Shown: positions 1-11,550 of the stretch, one piece after another
How the letters are laid out: each line of letters starts with the position of its first letter
Numbering within the stretch: position 1 is the stretch's first letter
NCBI GenBank assembly: GCA_015852425.1
Contig: JAAAIG010000342.1
Coordinates: forward strand, 1 to 37,473
DNA length: 37,473 bases
Direction of reading: 5' to 3'
Origin: Gryganskiella cystojenkinii
Taxonomy: Eukaryota; Mortierellomycota; Mortierellomycetes; Mortierellales; Mortierellaceae
The notes under the pieces: model-generated
What the model saw: only the letters and a program-made list of their open reading frames with translations
Database searches by the model: none
What the model was told of the DNA's origin: nothing
Position numbers and translations under genes: made by a program

Positions 1-483
1 TAGTTTATATAGTTTCATCGTCGGTTTATATCCATAAAAAGAAGTCACACATATGTCCAGGGCACCTATGACAATGAGAGTAGGTCGTCCTTTGTAGACC
101 ACTCTTGGTCCATCGCTGCTGTTAGGCTGTTAGGCTGAACAACAGAAGAAAACTTGAAGAGTTTAGTGTTGCGATTAAACATAGTTGGTTCTGAAACAGG
201 AGAGAAGAAGACTGACAGTTTCTTACAAAGATCCGAAAATATTACGGACGGAGGACGCCAAGAATCCACACTTACAGTCCATCTCGTCCTCGGGCACGGC
301 GATGAGTTTTCCTCTTGTAAATAGTACGCTGATTCGAATTGATCGACTACCAATTGAGACTCGACCGTTTCGTACCGTCCCGAGTGTATTTTTCTCGAAG
401 GTCATATTTGATACAGATCAGTCCTCAATTCAATCTTTGGTGGTGGATCTGAATGGATTGAACATGCAGAATATCTTGCTTTC

Positions 484-510
484 AAAAAAAAAAAAAAAAA
501 AAAAAAAAAA
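484..510 (+). repeat. Poly(A) tract, 27 nt
   Basis: Uninterrupted run of 27 A on the + strand. There is no recognisable element upstream and no target-site duplication that I can see, so a retroposon tail is only one possibility beside a simple slippage tract. Confidence 0.95.
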
Positions 511-2489
511 GTGTCCACCAAAGCTTAAAAATGATCGAAGACTTTGGCCCCTGGTCCTTTCGCAAATCGAAGAAACAAGTCTAGTCCTTAATTTTTTGTT
601 TGTTTCCCTCCATCGAATGGCCTGATCTACTTTACTTTACTCAATGGAGATGATGCTTGATTATGCGATTATGCGATTATGCTTTACTTTCAAGGTCGTT
701 TGGCCAAATTGAAAACCAAGGTAGCCGATCCAAAGAGAAAACATCGGTGATGGGAGAAGGGCGAAAAGGATATTTGGTATTTTTGTTGATGTCCTTCCTT
801 GATTCGGAATTTTGCAGCAGATTATCGTTTCAATATGTGGTTTTTGTTTGAAGCTGTGCATGCATGCCGCTGCAAGGGACGAATTGTGTGTTAAGACGGG
901 ACATTGACTGGACGACTACTTTTTTACCCACGCGGGAAACGATACTAAACAATTCCTTGAACATCGGCCTTGGACTGACTCACTTCGGTCATCTGCATAC
1001 AGCAACGTGAATACATGGGCACAATGATACAAGTAACGATTTTCTCTCGCTGTCTCATCGCGCTACGCTTTCCATAGTACGATCGAGTGGACCCGATGGA
1101 GATATCCTTTCACCTTTTTTCGACAGAGTTGTAACCATCGATTTTAAGACTATTACGAAGAAGACTGTTACTGTCTTTTTTTAAACAAACAATCGATACT
1201 CGTCCTCGGTTGCTCGCCTCTCTGTCCGTTCTCTTTATAATCTTCATTTTTATTTTTTTTTATTTTTCTCAGCCCACTTTCTTGATTATAAAGAACAGGA
1301 CCCGTTTCCCGCATTCCGCAATGGAACCCCTTTGAATTTTTTGAACCCCCTTCGCCCTGTGGCAGCTAGCACGACTTATTCAATCCATTTCGCTATTTGT
1401 TTATTCTCTTTTTACTCCTATTCAACGCACGAGCTATTACTGCCCCCCCGGAACCAAATCAACGGATACCATACAACTGCCCCATCAATTTCCAATGGCC
1501 GGTTTGACGGAGACTCTGGACTACCTCAACATCTGTATCGGATTATCTCTTGTGCATATGCAGTCGTCGGACCAAATTAATTGTTCAAGGTGAGGTGAGG
1601 AAGCAGACATCCTGATCTCTTTGCTCCTGGCAATTGCTCACATGGCCGTAATCGGATGCACCTAGTTGTCACCGAACAGCTGCATCTCTACTACCAAAGG
1701 AACCACTCAGACCATCAGATATATCATGACGATTGGGACCCATTTTATCACTTGTAGAGTTTACATCTCAATATGCACCTTTTGTCCTCTTCCTCCTTTT
1801 TCTCCTGTGTTCAGTCCTTGTGGACAGTCGTCCTGGTAGTCCTCGGACAATTATTCCCTCGAGGCGGTTGCTCATCCTCTACGACGACGTCTTTTGATCC
1901 GGAACTGGCTCAAGGTCGTCCGCAGCCCAATCTTGCGGCGCCCACAAACTCGGAATCAATAAGCTCACGATGCCTCCTCAAGGTTGCACCGCCAACAACA
2001 CCTGCGGCAAAAGTGTATAGGATTGTCGAGCGAGTGTCCAAATCTTCGTAGAGACTTACAAGATCAAAAAAAATAAGAGAGATCTCTAATCGTAGTTCTA
2101 GACCAATCTATCGAGCCGATTTCGCATTTTTGGTCGAGTAGCCAACTTTATTCGAGTACTGCTAGATCAATAAAACGCAGAAATGGGAGAGATCGGTGCC
2201 CAAGTCTGATGGACAGGTCGACGGCACAGCGAACAGCATCGTCGTCATCTTTCCCTGGCTAGCGTAACCTTTGTTCGTTTACTCGAAAAGAAAAAAAAGA
2301 ACACACGGACACCCCTCCCCCTCTTCTGTCTCTCTCAAGAAAGAACATCAAATCGTAGTCTATCTCGATCGTCGCCATTTTTTTTCTTTCCTTTTCGTCT
2401 CTCCCGCCGCACATTCAGTGTTCCATTCGCTCCTTCACCGCTCTTTCGTTCTCTCTTTTCGCATTGTTCTCATTCGGTCATTCATTCAC

Positions 2490-2534
2490 ATTCTCTCTCA
2501 CTCTCTCACTCTTTTCTCTCACTCTCTCACACAC
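2490..2534 (+). promoter_or_regulatory. CTCTCA-type pyrimidine repeat in the GATA gene leader
   Basis: Imperfect repeats of CTCTCA/CTCTCT lie about 150-190 nt upstream of the ATG at 2684, inside a wider C/T-rich block (about 2290-2680). Pyrimidine-rich tracts around transcription starts are common in fungal genes. The exact start site cannot be read from the sequence. Confidence 0.35.
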
Positions 2535-2683
2535 TTGTCCTCACTGACTCTCATCACCGTCCAATCCCTTTTTTTTTACATAAATATATTCATTTCGCTA
2601 TTCCCACATCTCGACTACACCCCTGACTCCTCCTCCCCCAAATCTCATGACGTAGCAGGACCTCATCCAAGGGCATCGACACC

Positions 2684-5600
2684 ATGGATCACTGTCCATC
2701 TCCCCCAACACAACAACTCGCTACTCATCCTCCAACTCACAACTCCCTCTGGGCTCGTTCTTCCCAAGCCCCTCCTCCTTCTCCCCTCTCCTCTGCCTTG
2801 TCCGAGCTGTCGGACCATCAACAATCACAATCACAAACACGAACGCATCACTCCTTTCAGAGAAACCAATCCCCGACTTCTCACAACAGTCCACATAACA
2901 GACACCACCCTCACCAACCCCTCCCCCTCTCTCCACAACAGCATAATCGTCAGCAGCAACATCCTTATCATCGACAACCTGTCTCGCAACCTCATCCTCC
3001 TCCTCCTTTCCCTCCTTCTTCTGCGATTTCATCCACTTCTGTGTGCCGTCCCTCCTCTCCGTCGCACTCGCACTCGAATGCCTCATACCACAACCAAAAC
3101 AACAACAAGGACGACCACACCAGCTTCAAAATAAAAGATCTTGCGTGGGACAACGAAAAAGGGATGATCTCCTCCGATCGCGGCAGCATGGATATCGTCG
3201 AGGACAATCCGCAACAAAATCAACAACCTCAACAACAACAACAACCACAAGCCCCTGAATCCCCTTGGGGTGACCATCATTGGCGTCCTGGACCTTCGTC
3301 CTCTTCCCCCTCAAACTCGTCCACATCGTTCTCTACAACCACAATTTTTCAGTCCCGCTCCTCCTCTGCGTCCCTTCAACCTGTTTCTGTCAATGACTTA
3401 AACAGTCGGAAGAAAAGTGCGACCAAACAAGACTACGACATCCATACCCATTCCCATACTCAACAACCTCAAGACCTCTACTTCATCCGCACTCAAGCTT
3501 TCCATCGTTTATCCACGAGGGAGGACCTAGACAATCGAGGAGGAATAAGAGGAGAAGAAGAAAGAGGAGGTGCATATGCAAGAGACGAAGCGGTGGGGGC
3601 GGGATCGAGCACACCAACCAGCACGGGCATGGACCTTCAACAGCAACAACAGCACCAACAATTATCCTCCAGCAGAACGACGACAATCAAAACATCACTT
3701 GGAGAGAAAGGAGCTCAAGTTTCCTCGACGGCAACTGGAGAGAAAGGAGGAGCACTGACCTGGTGTGCACCTGCTACCGAGTTTCCTATCCCAGCCGAGG
3801 AAGGGCTCGAGATTCTTTCTTCAATCGCTCAACTGCATCCCTCTTATGCGCCTGAGCAAGATCACAATGAACGTGAGCTTGATCTTGATCACGGCTATGA
3901 TCAAGACAGGGACATTGAACTCAGACAGGATCAGGCACATAGTCGCCGACAGCACCTGCACAGCAACGCCACCGATGGATACCGGCCTAGTCAACAATCC
4001 TACTCCCACTCGCAAAGGTCTCAGGAACAGCAGCCACATGAACAACAACATCGTCATCGTCATGACCAAAAAATATCCCGAGGTCATCGATTAGAACCAC
4101 CCCAATCTGAGCCAGGGTCTGGACCAGCCAGCAACAGCAAGTCACACCATGAGTCGTATTCGTCGCACCACGAGCGGCGTTCATATAAGGTTCAACGCGA
4201 TCCGATTCAAGGCTATATCGAGAAGGATGATGGAGAGTGGGACCCAGTCAACTCAAGAAAACCGCACTCTCGACAGCAGCAGCAACAAGAACATTCTCAT
4301 CGATCGCATGCTCTGCCACGGCACTCTGCAGACGGACAACATACAGGTGGACACCAGCTTGATCATCGGCGCGAGCATTTTGGACTGGGTCTCCAAGGGA
4401 TGAGTGACAACGAGGATCGTCGTCGCCATAGTCATCCACCGCCCCATCATTATCATCATCAGCACCAGCAGTCACTTCATCCTCAGCAGTCATTTGAAAT
4501 CTATCAATCACCCCAACAACAACGCTTCTTAGTCGATCCTCGCGTACCGCATTCAGAGTCTCCTCACCATCGCCATCAGTCTCCTCTTTTTCATGGAGAA
4601 CAAAAACAGCAACAGCAGCAGCAGCCACAACAACAACAACAACACCGGAGTCGACCCTTTCTCATAACCTCTTCATCTCAGCGAAAGGATCGAAAGCGCC
4701 ATCCCGATAAAATCGTCGACTCGGGTACAAGTACCACGCAGGATTCCAGTTACGATAGTAGTCCAGACGCCGATGATCGAACTCATGCCAGGGTGACTCA
4801 TGACCAAAAAGTTAACAGTCAATCCTTCTCCGGAACAGCCGAGGACCTTTTGAATCATAGTTTCAAGTTTGGAACCGCGATGCCGAGCACTGTCGATCTG
4901 AAGGCAGCTGTCGAAACATGCGATGCGCTCTGCAAGTTTGCACTTCACTATGCCAACCAGTCTGGGAACCCTTTGCAGCCGGGACAGCCTGGACAGCAGG
5001 GTTCAGAGACGCCGCCTGGCTCGGTTCAAAGTTCAACTTCCTCGAGTTCCGTGACTGGGGCGAGTGCATGGCAGGCTGAGGAAGGACCAATACCATCACT
5101 TTTGGACGCTCAAGAGTTTGCGAATCTGCAAATGATTAGACGCATGAATACGACCATGCTGATCGGTTTGCAGAACCAAAACAAGGACGCCGAAGTACAA
5201 GCAGCGTCAGAAGGAACCGGCACCGTCGACGCGAACGCCCCCTCCGCGCCATCTTACCCTGGAGAAACTAGCGGAACTGCGGAGGCTCTTCGGTTCGGTC
5301 CAGGTCCACCTACGCACGAGATGGTTCATGAGCTGGCTAAGGCCGCGACGTCTATCTTCCAACTGGCGATCCGGATCAAATCCTGGGTGAACATGACGCC
5401 CGAAGAACGTTTACTCGATGAAGAGATTAACATTATCCGCGGGAAACGATGCCTGATGATGGACGGCGCCTTGACTGTGCCTACCTTAGACCGACATGGA
5501 AACATTCAAAAGGATTGGGCGATCGTACCCGCGTCCTCATCGACCTCCAAGACATTTCACGAACGTCAACGAGAGATGGAGCAACGACAGAGTCATCCTC

Positions 5601-6574
5601 TCTTCCCTATCCTCCCTCAACACTCGTCGAAAAACAACCCCTCTACCGCCAACTATAACAATAACAACAACTCCTCGAATGGCGGGCATTCTAAAGGAAA
5701 CCGCGAGGAACGTTTACAAGCGAACAAGAACGGTGGATCGACTAATGGCTTTGGTGACCTTTCCAATCGTCCAGAACATCCATGTGGTAGTGGCCAACAT
5801 TTTAGGGCTCAAGACGGCGGTCCTTCCAAGGCACAGAGCAAGAGCAAGACAAAAGATACCCAGTTAAAGCAAAGCAAGACGAAGGATGAGCCGCATCCTA
5901 AGTACCGCAAGCGCGCAAAACGGACTCAGCCCCCAGGAAGGTGTCTGTCCTGCGACTCCTCCGACACGCCGGAATGGCGTCGTGGACCTGACGGTGCCCG
6001 CACTCTTTGCAATGCCTGTGGACTTCGTAAGTGGCTGAATATTTTTTGAGCTCATGTGCTGTCGATTTTAAAAAAATGACATTGAATGACAATATGATTT
6101 TCATTTTTATTAATATTAATATTGCTTTTTTTTTTATTTTCCCATGCAGACTACGCAAAGTTACTCAAACGTCAGGGAGAGTTGGGTCGACCCGAGTACC
6201 CCTTCCACCCGAACGCCAATGGGTCGTTCCGACCTCCTTCTTCATCTCATATTGGCCAGCTCCAGGCCATCAAGTTTCCGTTGCGAAGACCACCCCAACA
6301 GACCACTGCCACCTCGATCGCAGCAGGGTCTGGATCAGGATCAAGATCGGCATTAGGACCATCTCCCGGTTCTGAGACACAGACGCAAGCCATGGAGGGC
6401 ATCGTCCGAGAAGGCGACGCCAACCAGGACTACCCCGGCGGCATGTCTGATCAGCGCCACGTAGTCGGGCCACGGATAAGTGAAATCCAGGAAGAGGAGG
6501 ACCAACCAGATTCGGAGGACGATGACGACCAATCTGATACCAAAGAGTCTTCGTCCATGAAGCCAGAACCGTAG
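2684..6574 (+). CDS. Class IVb GATA zinc-finger transcription factor (NsdD/SUB-1-like)
   Basis: Two exons, 2684-6026 and 6150-6574, split by a 123 bp GTAAGT...GCAG intron that interrupts the zinc finger; joined product 1255 aa. The start ATG has a good context (GACACCATGG). The N-terminal two thirds is Ser/Pro/His/Gln-rich with several short poly-Q runs and is probably disordered. Two conserved-looking helical stretches lie at about residues 718-760 and 876-935 (the second contains MTPEERLLDEE). The single zinc finger near residues 1087-1112 has C1087, C1090, C1109 and C1112 with an 18-residue loop (CX2CX18CX2C) and the signature TPEWRRGPDGARTLCNACGL, completed as HYAK only after splicing. 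This loop length and sequence match NsdD/SUB-1 and white-collar GATA factors. No PAS domain is seen, so the NsdD/SUB-1-like class (developmental or light-response regulators in ascomycetes) fits better than WC-1/WC-2. The tail is acidic (about the last 40 residues). Function by homology: nuclear DNA-binding regulator of GATA sites; targets unknown. Confidence 0.9.
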
Positions 6575-6892
6575 CCACATTATTTAAAGCAAGGAAAAAA
6601 AAGAGGTCCTTTCTCGTAATTTAGTCGTCCTCACGTCATCTCCTTGATGGTTGTAATTGGACTCTTTCCTCCTTGCCCCCTCCTTTTCCTTTCGATCGTC
6701 TTTTTTTTCCTTTTGCTTCCCTTTGCTTCCCTGTAATAATGTACGATATAATTTTTTAAGTAATGACCACGCGAACAACATGATTAATGGAAACGCTGTT
6801 AAACACATACAAAAAAAAAAAGTCAGCCTGTCAATCGACGAGCAGCAACATTATGCATTTGAATGCTTTGTTTTGGTCTTTGCCTCGGTTGT
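6575..6892. other. Convergent intergenic region
   Basis: Holds the 3' ends of the + strand GATA gene and the - strand kinase gene. It is T-rich with short A runs near 6810-6820. No gene or clear hairpin terminator is seen. Confidence 0.6.
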
Positions 6893-9455
6893 CTATCTGG
6901 GAGGATGGTATGACTCGCTTCCTGCCTTCTTGCCCAGTATATGACCGTCCTCGTCGACAACATAACTGAAGTAAGGATGTTTGAGTGCATGTGCCGCCGT
7001 TATCCGTTCTTCGGGGTCGTAGGCCAACAGTTGTCGGAGAAGATCCCGCAACTCGTGCGCAAACGTCAAGTTCTCGACTCTATTACCATAAGGGACGACA
7101 TAGTCCTATTATGAGCAGGGACAAGGATAGGAGTCAAGAGAGAGTAAGGAGATTAAACGTTTAGGGGTATGGGCCAAGAAATGTCTTTGTTCAACAGGAA
7201 ACGTAGCACAAAGCGCATACCTTCAGCGGCTTTAGTGCTTTGACATATTTCCGGCTGTTCCTTTTTGTCTCGTCATTTGGATAATCTAGGCGACCATGAA
7301 CGAAGTATTTCTGTGATGATTTGCTATTGATGTAGAGGAACAGCGATCAGCATCTGTATCGTCATTTCGCAGTCTACAGTAAAAGTAACAACTGCACGAG
7401 AGAAAAACAAAAGGAAAGAAAGGCGACAGTTTACTTACTGCGTGGCCCTGACTAGTTTGTCAGGAATCGGTCCGAGGACTGCCTGCATCATGGCAAGATG
7501 CTCCAGGTTATCGTGCGTCTGGAAGAGAGCCTCGCCTGTCAAGAATTCGACCAATATACATCCGATGGACCAGATATCGCATGGATAGGACCAGCCTAGA
7601 CCGAGAATGATTTCAGGCGCCCGATAGTGCCGTGTGCACACGACTGTGGAGTGATGCTCGTCCTGAAAAGTTGCGCTACCGAAATCGATCAATCGAATCT
7701 CTGGGTCGAGAAGGATCCTCCTTGTCTTTGACGGGGACTTCTATAAGGTGGTATTGACAACGATAGGTGTTGGGTGTCAGAAAGAACCAAACCTTGATAG
7801 CTCGACCGCCCTGTAGCATCTATCCTGCAAGTTTACCTTGTATGGCATCTGTTTGTAGTTTCCGTTGGCCAGTAGAATATTTTCGGGCTTTAGATCCGTA
7901 TGAATTAAGCGCAAGCGATGCAAGACTATGCAAGAGAAGGAAGTCGGAAAGAATAAATAAAAAAGGAAACGTTTTTTTTTTTTTTTTTTTTTTGACAAGG
8001 AATGATTTCTACTGCGACTCGCTGTACTCCATCGCTCCAATAATGGACCTCTGCAATACTGACGTAAGGACTTACATGCGACACTTGTCAAGAGTTGGCG
8101 GGCAAAATGTTGGATCTGATTTGGAGGGAACGGACAAAACTGGTTATCTTTGAGCCAATCGTAGATGGATTGACCAAGTAGATCAAACACCATGCACACA
8201 TGATTCCGGTAGTCGAAACAGTCGTTCATATGCAGACATTTACTAAAAGGTGAAAAGTAGACGGAAGGTTAAAGAGGGGGGACATGCGTCAAAAAATCCA
8301 TTGGTGTGCAAATTGATATCGAAACAGCGTACGTACTATCCATTCATGGGGTCGCTCCTCTTAAGCGTCTTTAGTACTCGCGCCTCAATCTTGCTAGCAT
8401 CGCGATATTTTTGAATCGCTCGAATAATCTTGATGGCGCATCGTCTTCCTGTTGTCCGATCCAGGCACTCGACCACCTTGCCAAATGTTCCTTGACCCAG
8501 TAACCGGATAATCTCGTCTAGTTTGCAAGAAAGAAAGAAATGATGAATCAAGATTGTCAGCCAAAGAAAGAACCAAGGAGGGCAGGAACAAAGGTGATAC
8601 TCTTGCGGTTTGGCAACGGTGCAGAGAACTTACAGCGAGGAGTAAACTCTTGGCCTGGTACGACAATATAATGACCTTCTTTGTCATCCCAAGGTGGGCC
8701 GTCCACGACATTCTATCAAGAGGGACGGCGATTATTGATACACAAAGGATTTTGTTTAGCGACACTATGCCATTGGGTTACGACGACCATGCAGAACTCC
8801 AAAGAGCCAAATAAAGAATGACCCGACTTACATTGCCGTTAGAAGTAGATGCGTTCGGTTGAGGAGCGACGTATTGGGCAGGTCGATTGGTTTGAGGAGC
8901 GACTGGCTGGATGTACTTCAGATCCGCGTTGGATTTCCTCTTCTTTTTCGCCGGTGGTGCGTCCACAACATGGATTGGCTGAGTGTTTGGGTGTTGCTGG
9001 TTCGTAATGTTTGCAGTAGTCCTGTAGTGAGATTGAGTGGCGAGCGCATGGGGACCATGATGGTCCGAGTAAGACTGGTATTGCGTTGTCGAGGATGTGT
9101 CGTTGCGATTCAGGTCAGTCGAGGGTAACCTCTTGTTTGTTGTCCTCCTTGTCACTCGTCTTGAGAGCACGGGTATTGAGGAAGGGCTGGACATGAGCAC
9201 AGAGTCTTGAGCGGTGGGATGATAGAGAGTCGTTGGTGGCATGACAGGCCGAGTGATTTTGTAACGCGTTCCGGTTGAGGTTGAGTGTCCGTTCGGGACT
9301 GTGTGAGTTGAGGAAGCCGAGGAGGAGGTCGAGGATGAGAGAGAAGGAGGCGGTGGGGTATCGTCGTCAATGATGATGACTTCTTTGGGTGGACCGTTCT
9401 TGTAAAAGTCGGCCCAGTCTGTCTGTCGCCGGGAAAGTCCTACTAGTTGTGCCAT
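6893..9455 (-). CDS. LAMMER-type dual-specificity protein kinase (CLK/Kns1/Lkh1 family)
   Basis: Eight exons on the - strand: 9455-8832, 8712-8634, 8517-8337, 8242-8076, 7925-7837, 7740-7439, 7323-7221 and 7105-6893. All junctions are GT-AG and the frame stays open for 585 aa. Residues 1-208 are a Ser/Thr/Pro-rich, probably disordered region with a basic PPAKKKRKS nuclear-localisation-like cluster near 170. The kinase domain starts near 235. Visible parts are the glycine loop GQGTFGKV (242-249), the lysine K264 in CAIK, the catalytic loop HTDLKPEN with D361, the metal-binding DFG at D399, and the LAMMER motif at 460-466, here EHLAMMQ in place of the usual EHLAMMER. The exon 7 start was chosen at 7323 because only that AG keeps the frame into [11 protein letters not shown], a block typical of the family. 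These kinases phosphorylate SR splicing factors and affect morphogenesis and stress responses in fungi; substrates here are not known. Intron 4 contains a 22-nt poly-T tract (+ strand). Confidence 0.93.
7972..7993. repeat. Poly(T) tract in kinase intron 4
   Basis: Run of 22 T on the + strand, which is A22 in the transcript, inside the intron 8075-7926. It lies close to the 3' splice site side, where an A-run is unusual because a pyrimidine tract would be expected. Confidence 0.95.
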
Positions 9456-9598
9456 GGCGAGATATCGGGTCCAAGATGTGGGTTCGTTTTGCCTTTGTTC
9501 TTTCTGATAACAAAAGGCAATGGTGTGTATGTTTGACGATAAATATCGATATGAGGCAGGTCAAGACGGGCAAACAGGCTGATACTTTCGTTGTCGGT

Positions 9599-9660
9599 GT
9601 CGTTGTTGCTGCTGCTATTGTTGTTATTATGGTTGATGATGATGATGATGACTAAAGATG
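9599..9660 (+). repeat. Trinucleotide microsatellite (GTT/GCT then GAT)
   Basis: Short runs of GTT, GCT and then five or more GAT units about 150-200 nt upstream of the kinase ATG. It is probably in the leader or promoter of the kinase gene. Length polymorphism is likely. Confidence 0.8.
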
Positions 9661-10251
9661 ATGGCGACGGTAATGATGATGACCCTTCTGAGTGACTTGG
9701 ACTTGATTAATGAATAGAGTCCCGCTGGTGGTCAGTTTGAGGGGAGATGCGGCGGGTCGGTCACTTCCTGTGTTGGTCCAGAGAGATGTTCCAACAGTTT
9801 TTTTTATAGCGAACGTTGTCTCTGTCTCCAGCTGTCAGATTGAATGGAATGATGTAGAAAAAGAGCACGCGCGTTAAGAACAGACGGTCTGCCTCCATGT
9901 CATGGACATCATGATCATTATAGCAAGGCATGCAAAGGAAACGTCAAGCACACTTTGTGTGGCTGGGTGACCTTTTTTTTTTCCTTTTTTTTTCTTCATC
10001 AAACTCACCGTTTTTTAACTAAAGAGTCGTTTGAAATCGCTGCTTTTTTCCTTCAATCAGATGATGAAGTGTCGCCTATTAATGATGGAGGTAGAAAGGG
10101 AAGACGACGGATGGATGATGGACGACTGCTGTGCGGTGCGGGAAGGATCTCTCTCGCTCTCCTCTCTCCCTCTTGTTCTCGTTCGCTCCTTCTCTCGCTC
10201 TCTCTTTTTTTTCGCTTTCGCCAAAGGGTTCAATTTTCTTGGATACATCGG

Positions 10252-10274
10252 TCATGTGATTTGAGTCATGTGAT
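10252..10274 (+). promoter_or_regulatory. Tandem TCATGTGAT sites upstream of mS38
   Basis: Two identical TCATGTGAT boxes start 14 bp apart, about 240-260 bp upstream of the mS38 start codon. Each core is an E-box-like CATGTG flanked as TCATGTGA. They resemble sites of bHLH-type activators. A related pair, with CACGTG cores, lies upstream of the mitochondrial NIPSNAP gene. Function is inferred, not shown. Confidence 0.45.
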
Positions 10275-10510
10275 CAGTCCTAGTGACTGTCTTTCCTTGA
10301 TCCAAACATATCCAGGAAACACACTCCACTCCTTCGGTTTATTCACTTTTCTCAAAGAAATCTAACCCTCTCATTCTAATCATTCGAATTTACATTCGTA
10401 CCCTTCCCCTCTTCCCTCTCTCCCTCTCTCCCTCTTTCCTTCCTTCCTCCTCTCCTTCCCTCCTCCTCTCCTTCCCTCCTCCCCTCTTCTGTCCTTGCCT
10501 CCTTCTTTCA

Positions 10511-11323
10511 ATGCTCGCGTCCTTCAACGGTCCCTTGAGGCGATCTGCCCTCGTCACACTCACAAAGCAGACCAACCTCTTGTCCGCCTTCTCCACCGCT
10601 GCTCCTCGTCGCTTCCAGTCATCTTTCTCCTCAGCATCCAACGATTTCTCCGCCTTCAACAACGACCTTGCTGCATGGGCTACTCCTGAGCACCCGATCT
10701 ATGCCTCAAACCTCGATAGACTTGATCTCGCCCACGGTGCCTTCTTTGCCCTCGATCGCCCTTTGCTCCGAATCACCAACTCCTTGCCCCTGGAGAATCA
10801 AAAGAGTGCCGAGAGTATGTATTTACCCTTTTTTTTTTGTTTTAGAAAAAAACCTCCCGTCGGCGCAATTGGACTCGCAAACTCATCGAGAATATGCCAT
10901 CAAACAAACCCGATCCGATCCACAAAATAGCTACTTCCTGATCAATTAACACCTTTTTTAATATTTGCTCTTGGCTCCCTAGGCAATGTCGATGATCTCA
11001 CCCACTACTTCTCGACTCTTCGCCCCTTCTCACCACCCCCTATCAACGACAACAACATGATCGAGTCCATCAAGGCCGAGCAAACAGTCCAGGACTTTTT
11101 CAGGGCAGTGGAGGAACAGCACAGGATTATGAACAGCATTGATGGAGCTTCATCGCCATCATCACACATCCAGAACCATCACGTCACGATCGACGGACTT
11201 GAAGAGACCAATACCATGCACATGACTTCGGTATTGCGCAAGAGACGGATCAAGATGAGAAAGCACAAGTACCAAAAACTTCGCAAGAGAACCCGTGCTT
11301 TGCGCAAGAAACTCGGAAAGTAA
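10511..11323 (+). CDS. Mitochondrial small-subunit ribosomal protein mS38 (AURKAIP1/Cox24 family)
   Basis: Two exons, 10511-10814 and 10983-11323, with a 168 bp intron (GTATGT...CCTAG). The frame across the junction is continuous; product 214 aa. The N-terminus is rich in Arg, Ser, Leu and Ala and lacks acidic residues for about 40 residues, as expected of a mitochondrial targeting peptide. The last 33 residues are the diagnostic part: a highly basic block containing SVLRKRRIKMRKHKYQK and ending LRKKLGK, matching the mS38/Cox24 C-terminal domain that threads into mitochondrial rRNA. The middle is poorly conserved, as is usual for the family. Expected role: assembly and translation by the mitochondrial ribosome (Cox24 in yeast affects COX1 expression). 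Paired TCATGTGAT boxes lie upstream. Confidence 0.9.
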
Positions 11324-11550
11324 CGAAGAAAACAAAAGTAGGCCACTTATTTGGTTTTTTTCTTTTTTGTACATTCCCGAGCTCATGGTCAAGGCCCGAA
11401 CCAGGACCAGGCGTCATTCACCAGAAAACTGGAGAATTTCAAGCTAAAAACAAACGATTCTTAAAGTCCTTGGACAACAATAATAAACAACCCTTAAACA
11501 ACATGCAGGCATAAAGAAGTATGCTCATGTAGCAACTCTGGAGCAAAAGT

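Larger units (their letters stand above)
1..2683. other. Long 5' stretch without a supportable gene
   Basis: No reading frame here shows a recognisable domain or a convincing exon chain. Frames of 60-146 codons exist at 66-353 (-), 185-625 (+), 1332-1580 (+) and 1773-2051 (+), but their products have low-complexity or random-looking composition and one runs through a poly(A) tract. The stretch from about 2230 is strongly pyrimidine-rich and is probably the promoter and 5' leader of the GATA gene that starts at 2684. An untranslated or non-coding transcript cannot be excluded from sequence alone. Confidence 0.5.
9456..10510. other. Divergent promoter region, kinase (-) and mS38 (+)
   Basis: No gene is seen. 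The kinase side has a trinucleotide repeat (9599-9660). The mS38 side has two TCATGTGAT sites (10252-10274) followed by a strongly pyrimidine-rich leader with CCTCCT/CCCTCC repeats (about 10400-10500) that ends at the ATG at 10511. Confidence 0.6.

Noticed and set aside
66..353. Possible last exon of a - strand gene, with an acceptor-like TCTCCTGTTTCAG near 199-211
   Set aside because: The only usable donor upstream would leave a 36 nt intron, too short for this genome, and the product shows no recognisable domain.
185..625. 146-codon + strand frame
   Set aside because: It runs through the A27 tract as poly-Lys and has no family resemblance; most likely chance.
2271..3134. 287-codon frame overlapping the GATA gene start
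   Set aside because: It is Ser/Leu/His-rich because of the C/T-rich leader and repetitive coding sequence in another frame. The GATA frame is supported by its finger.
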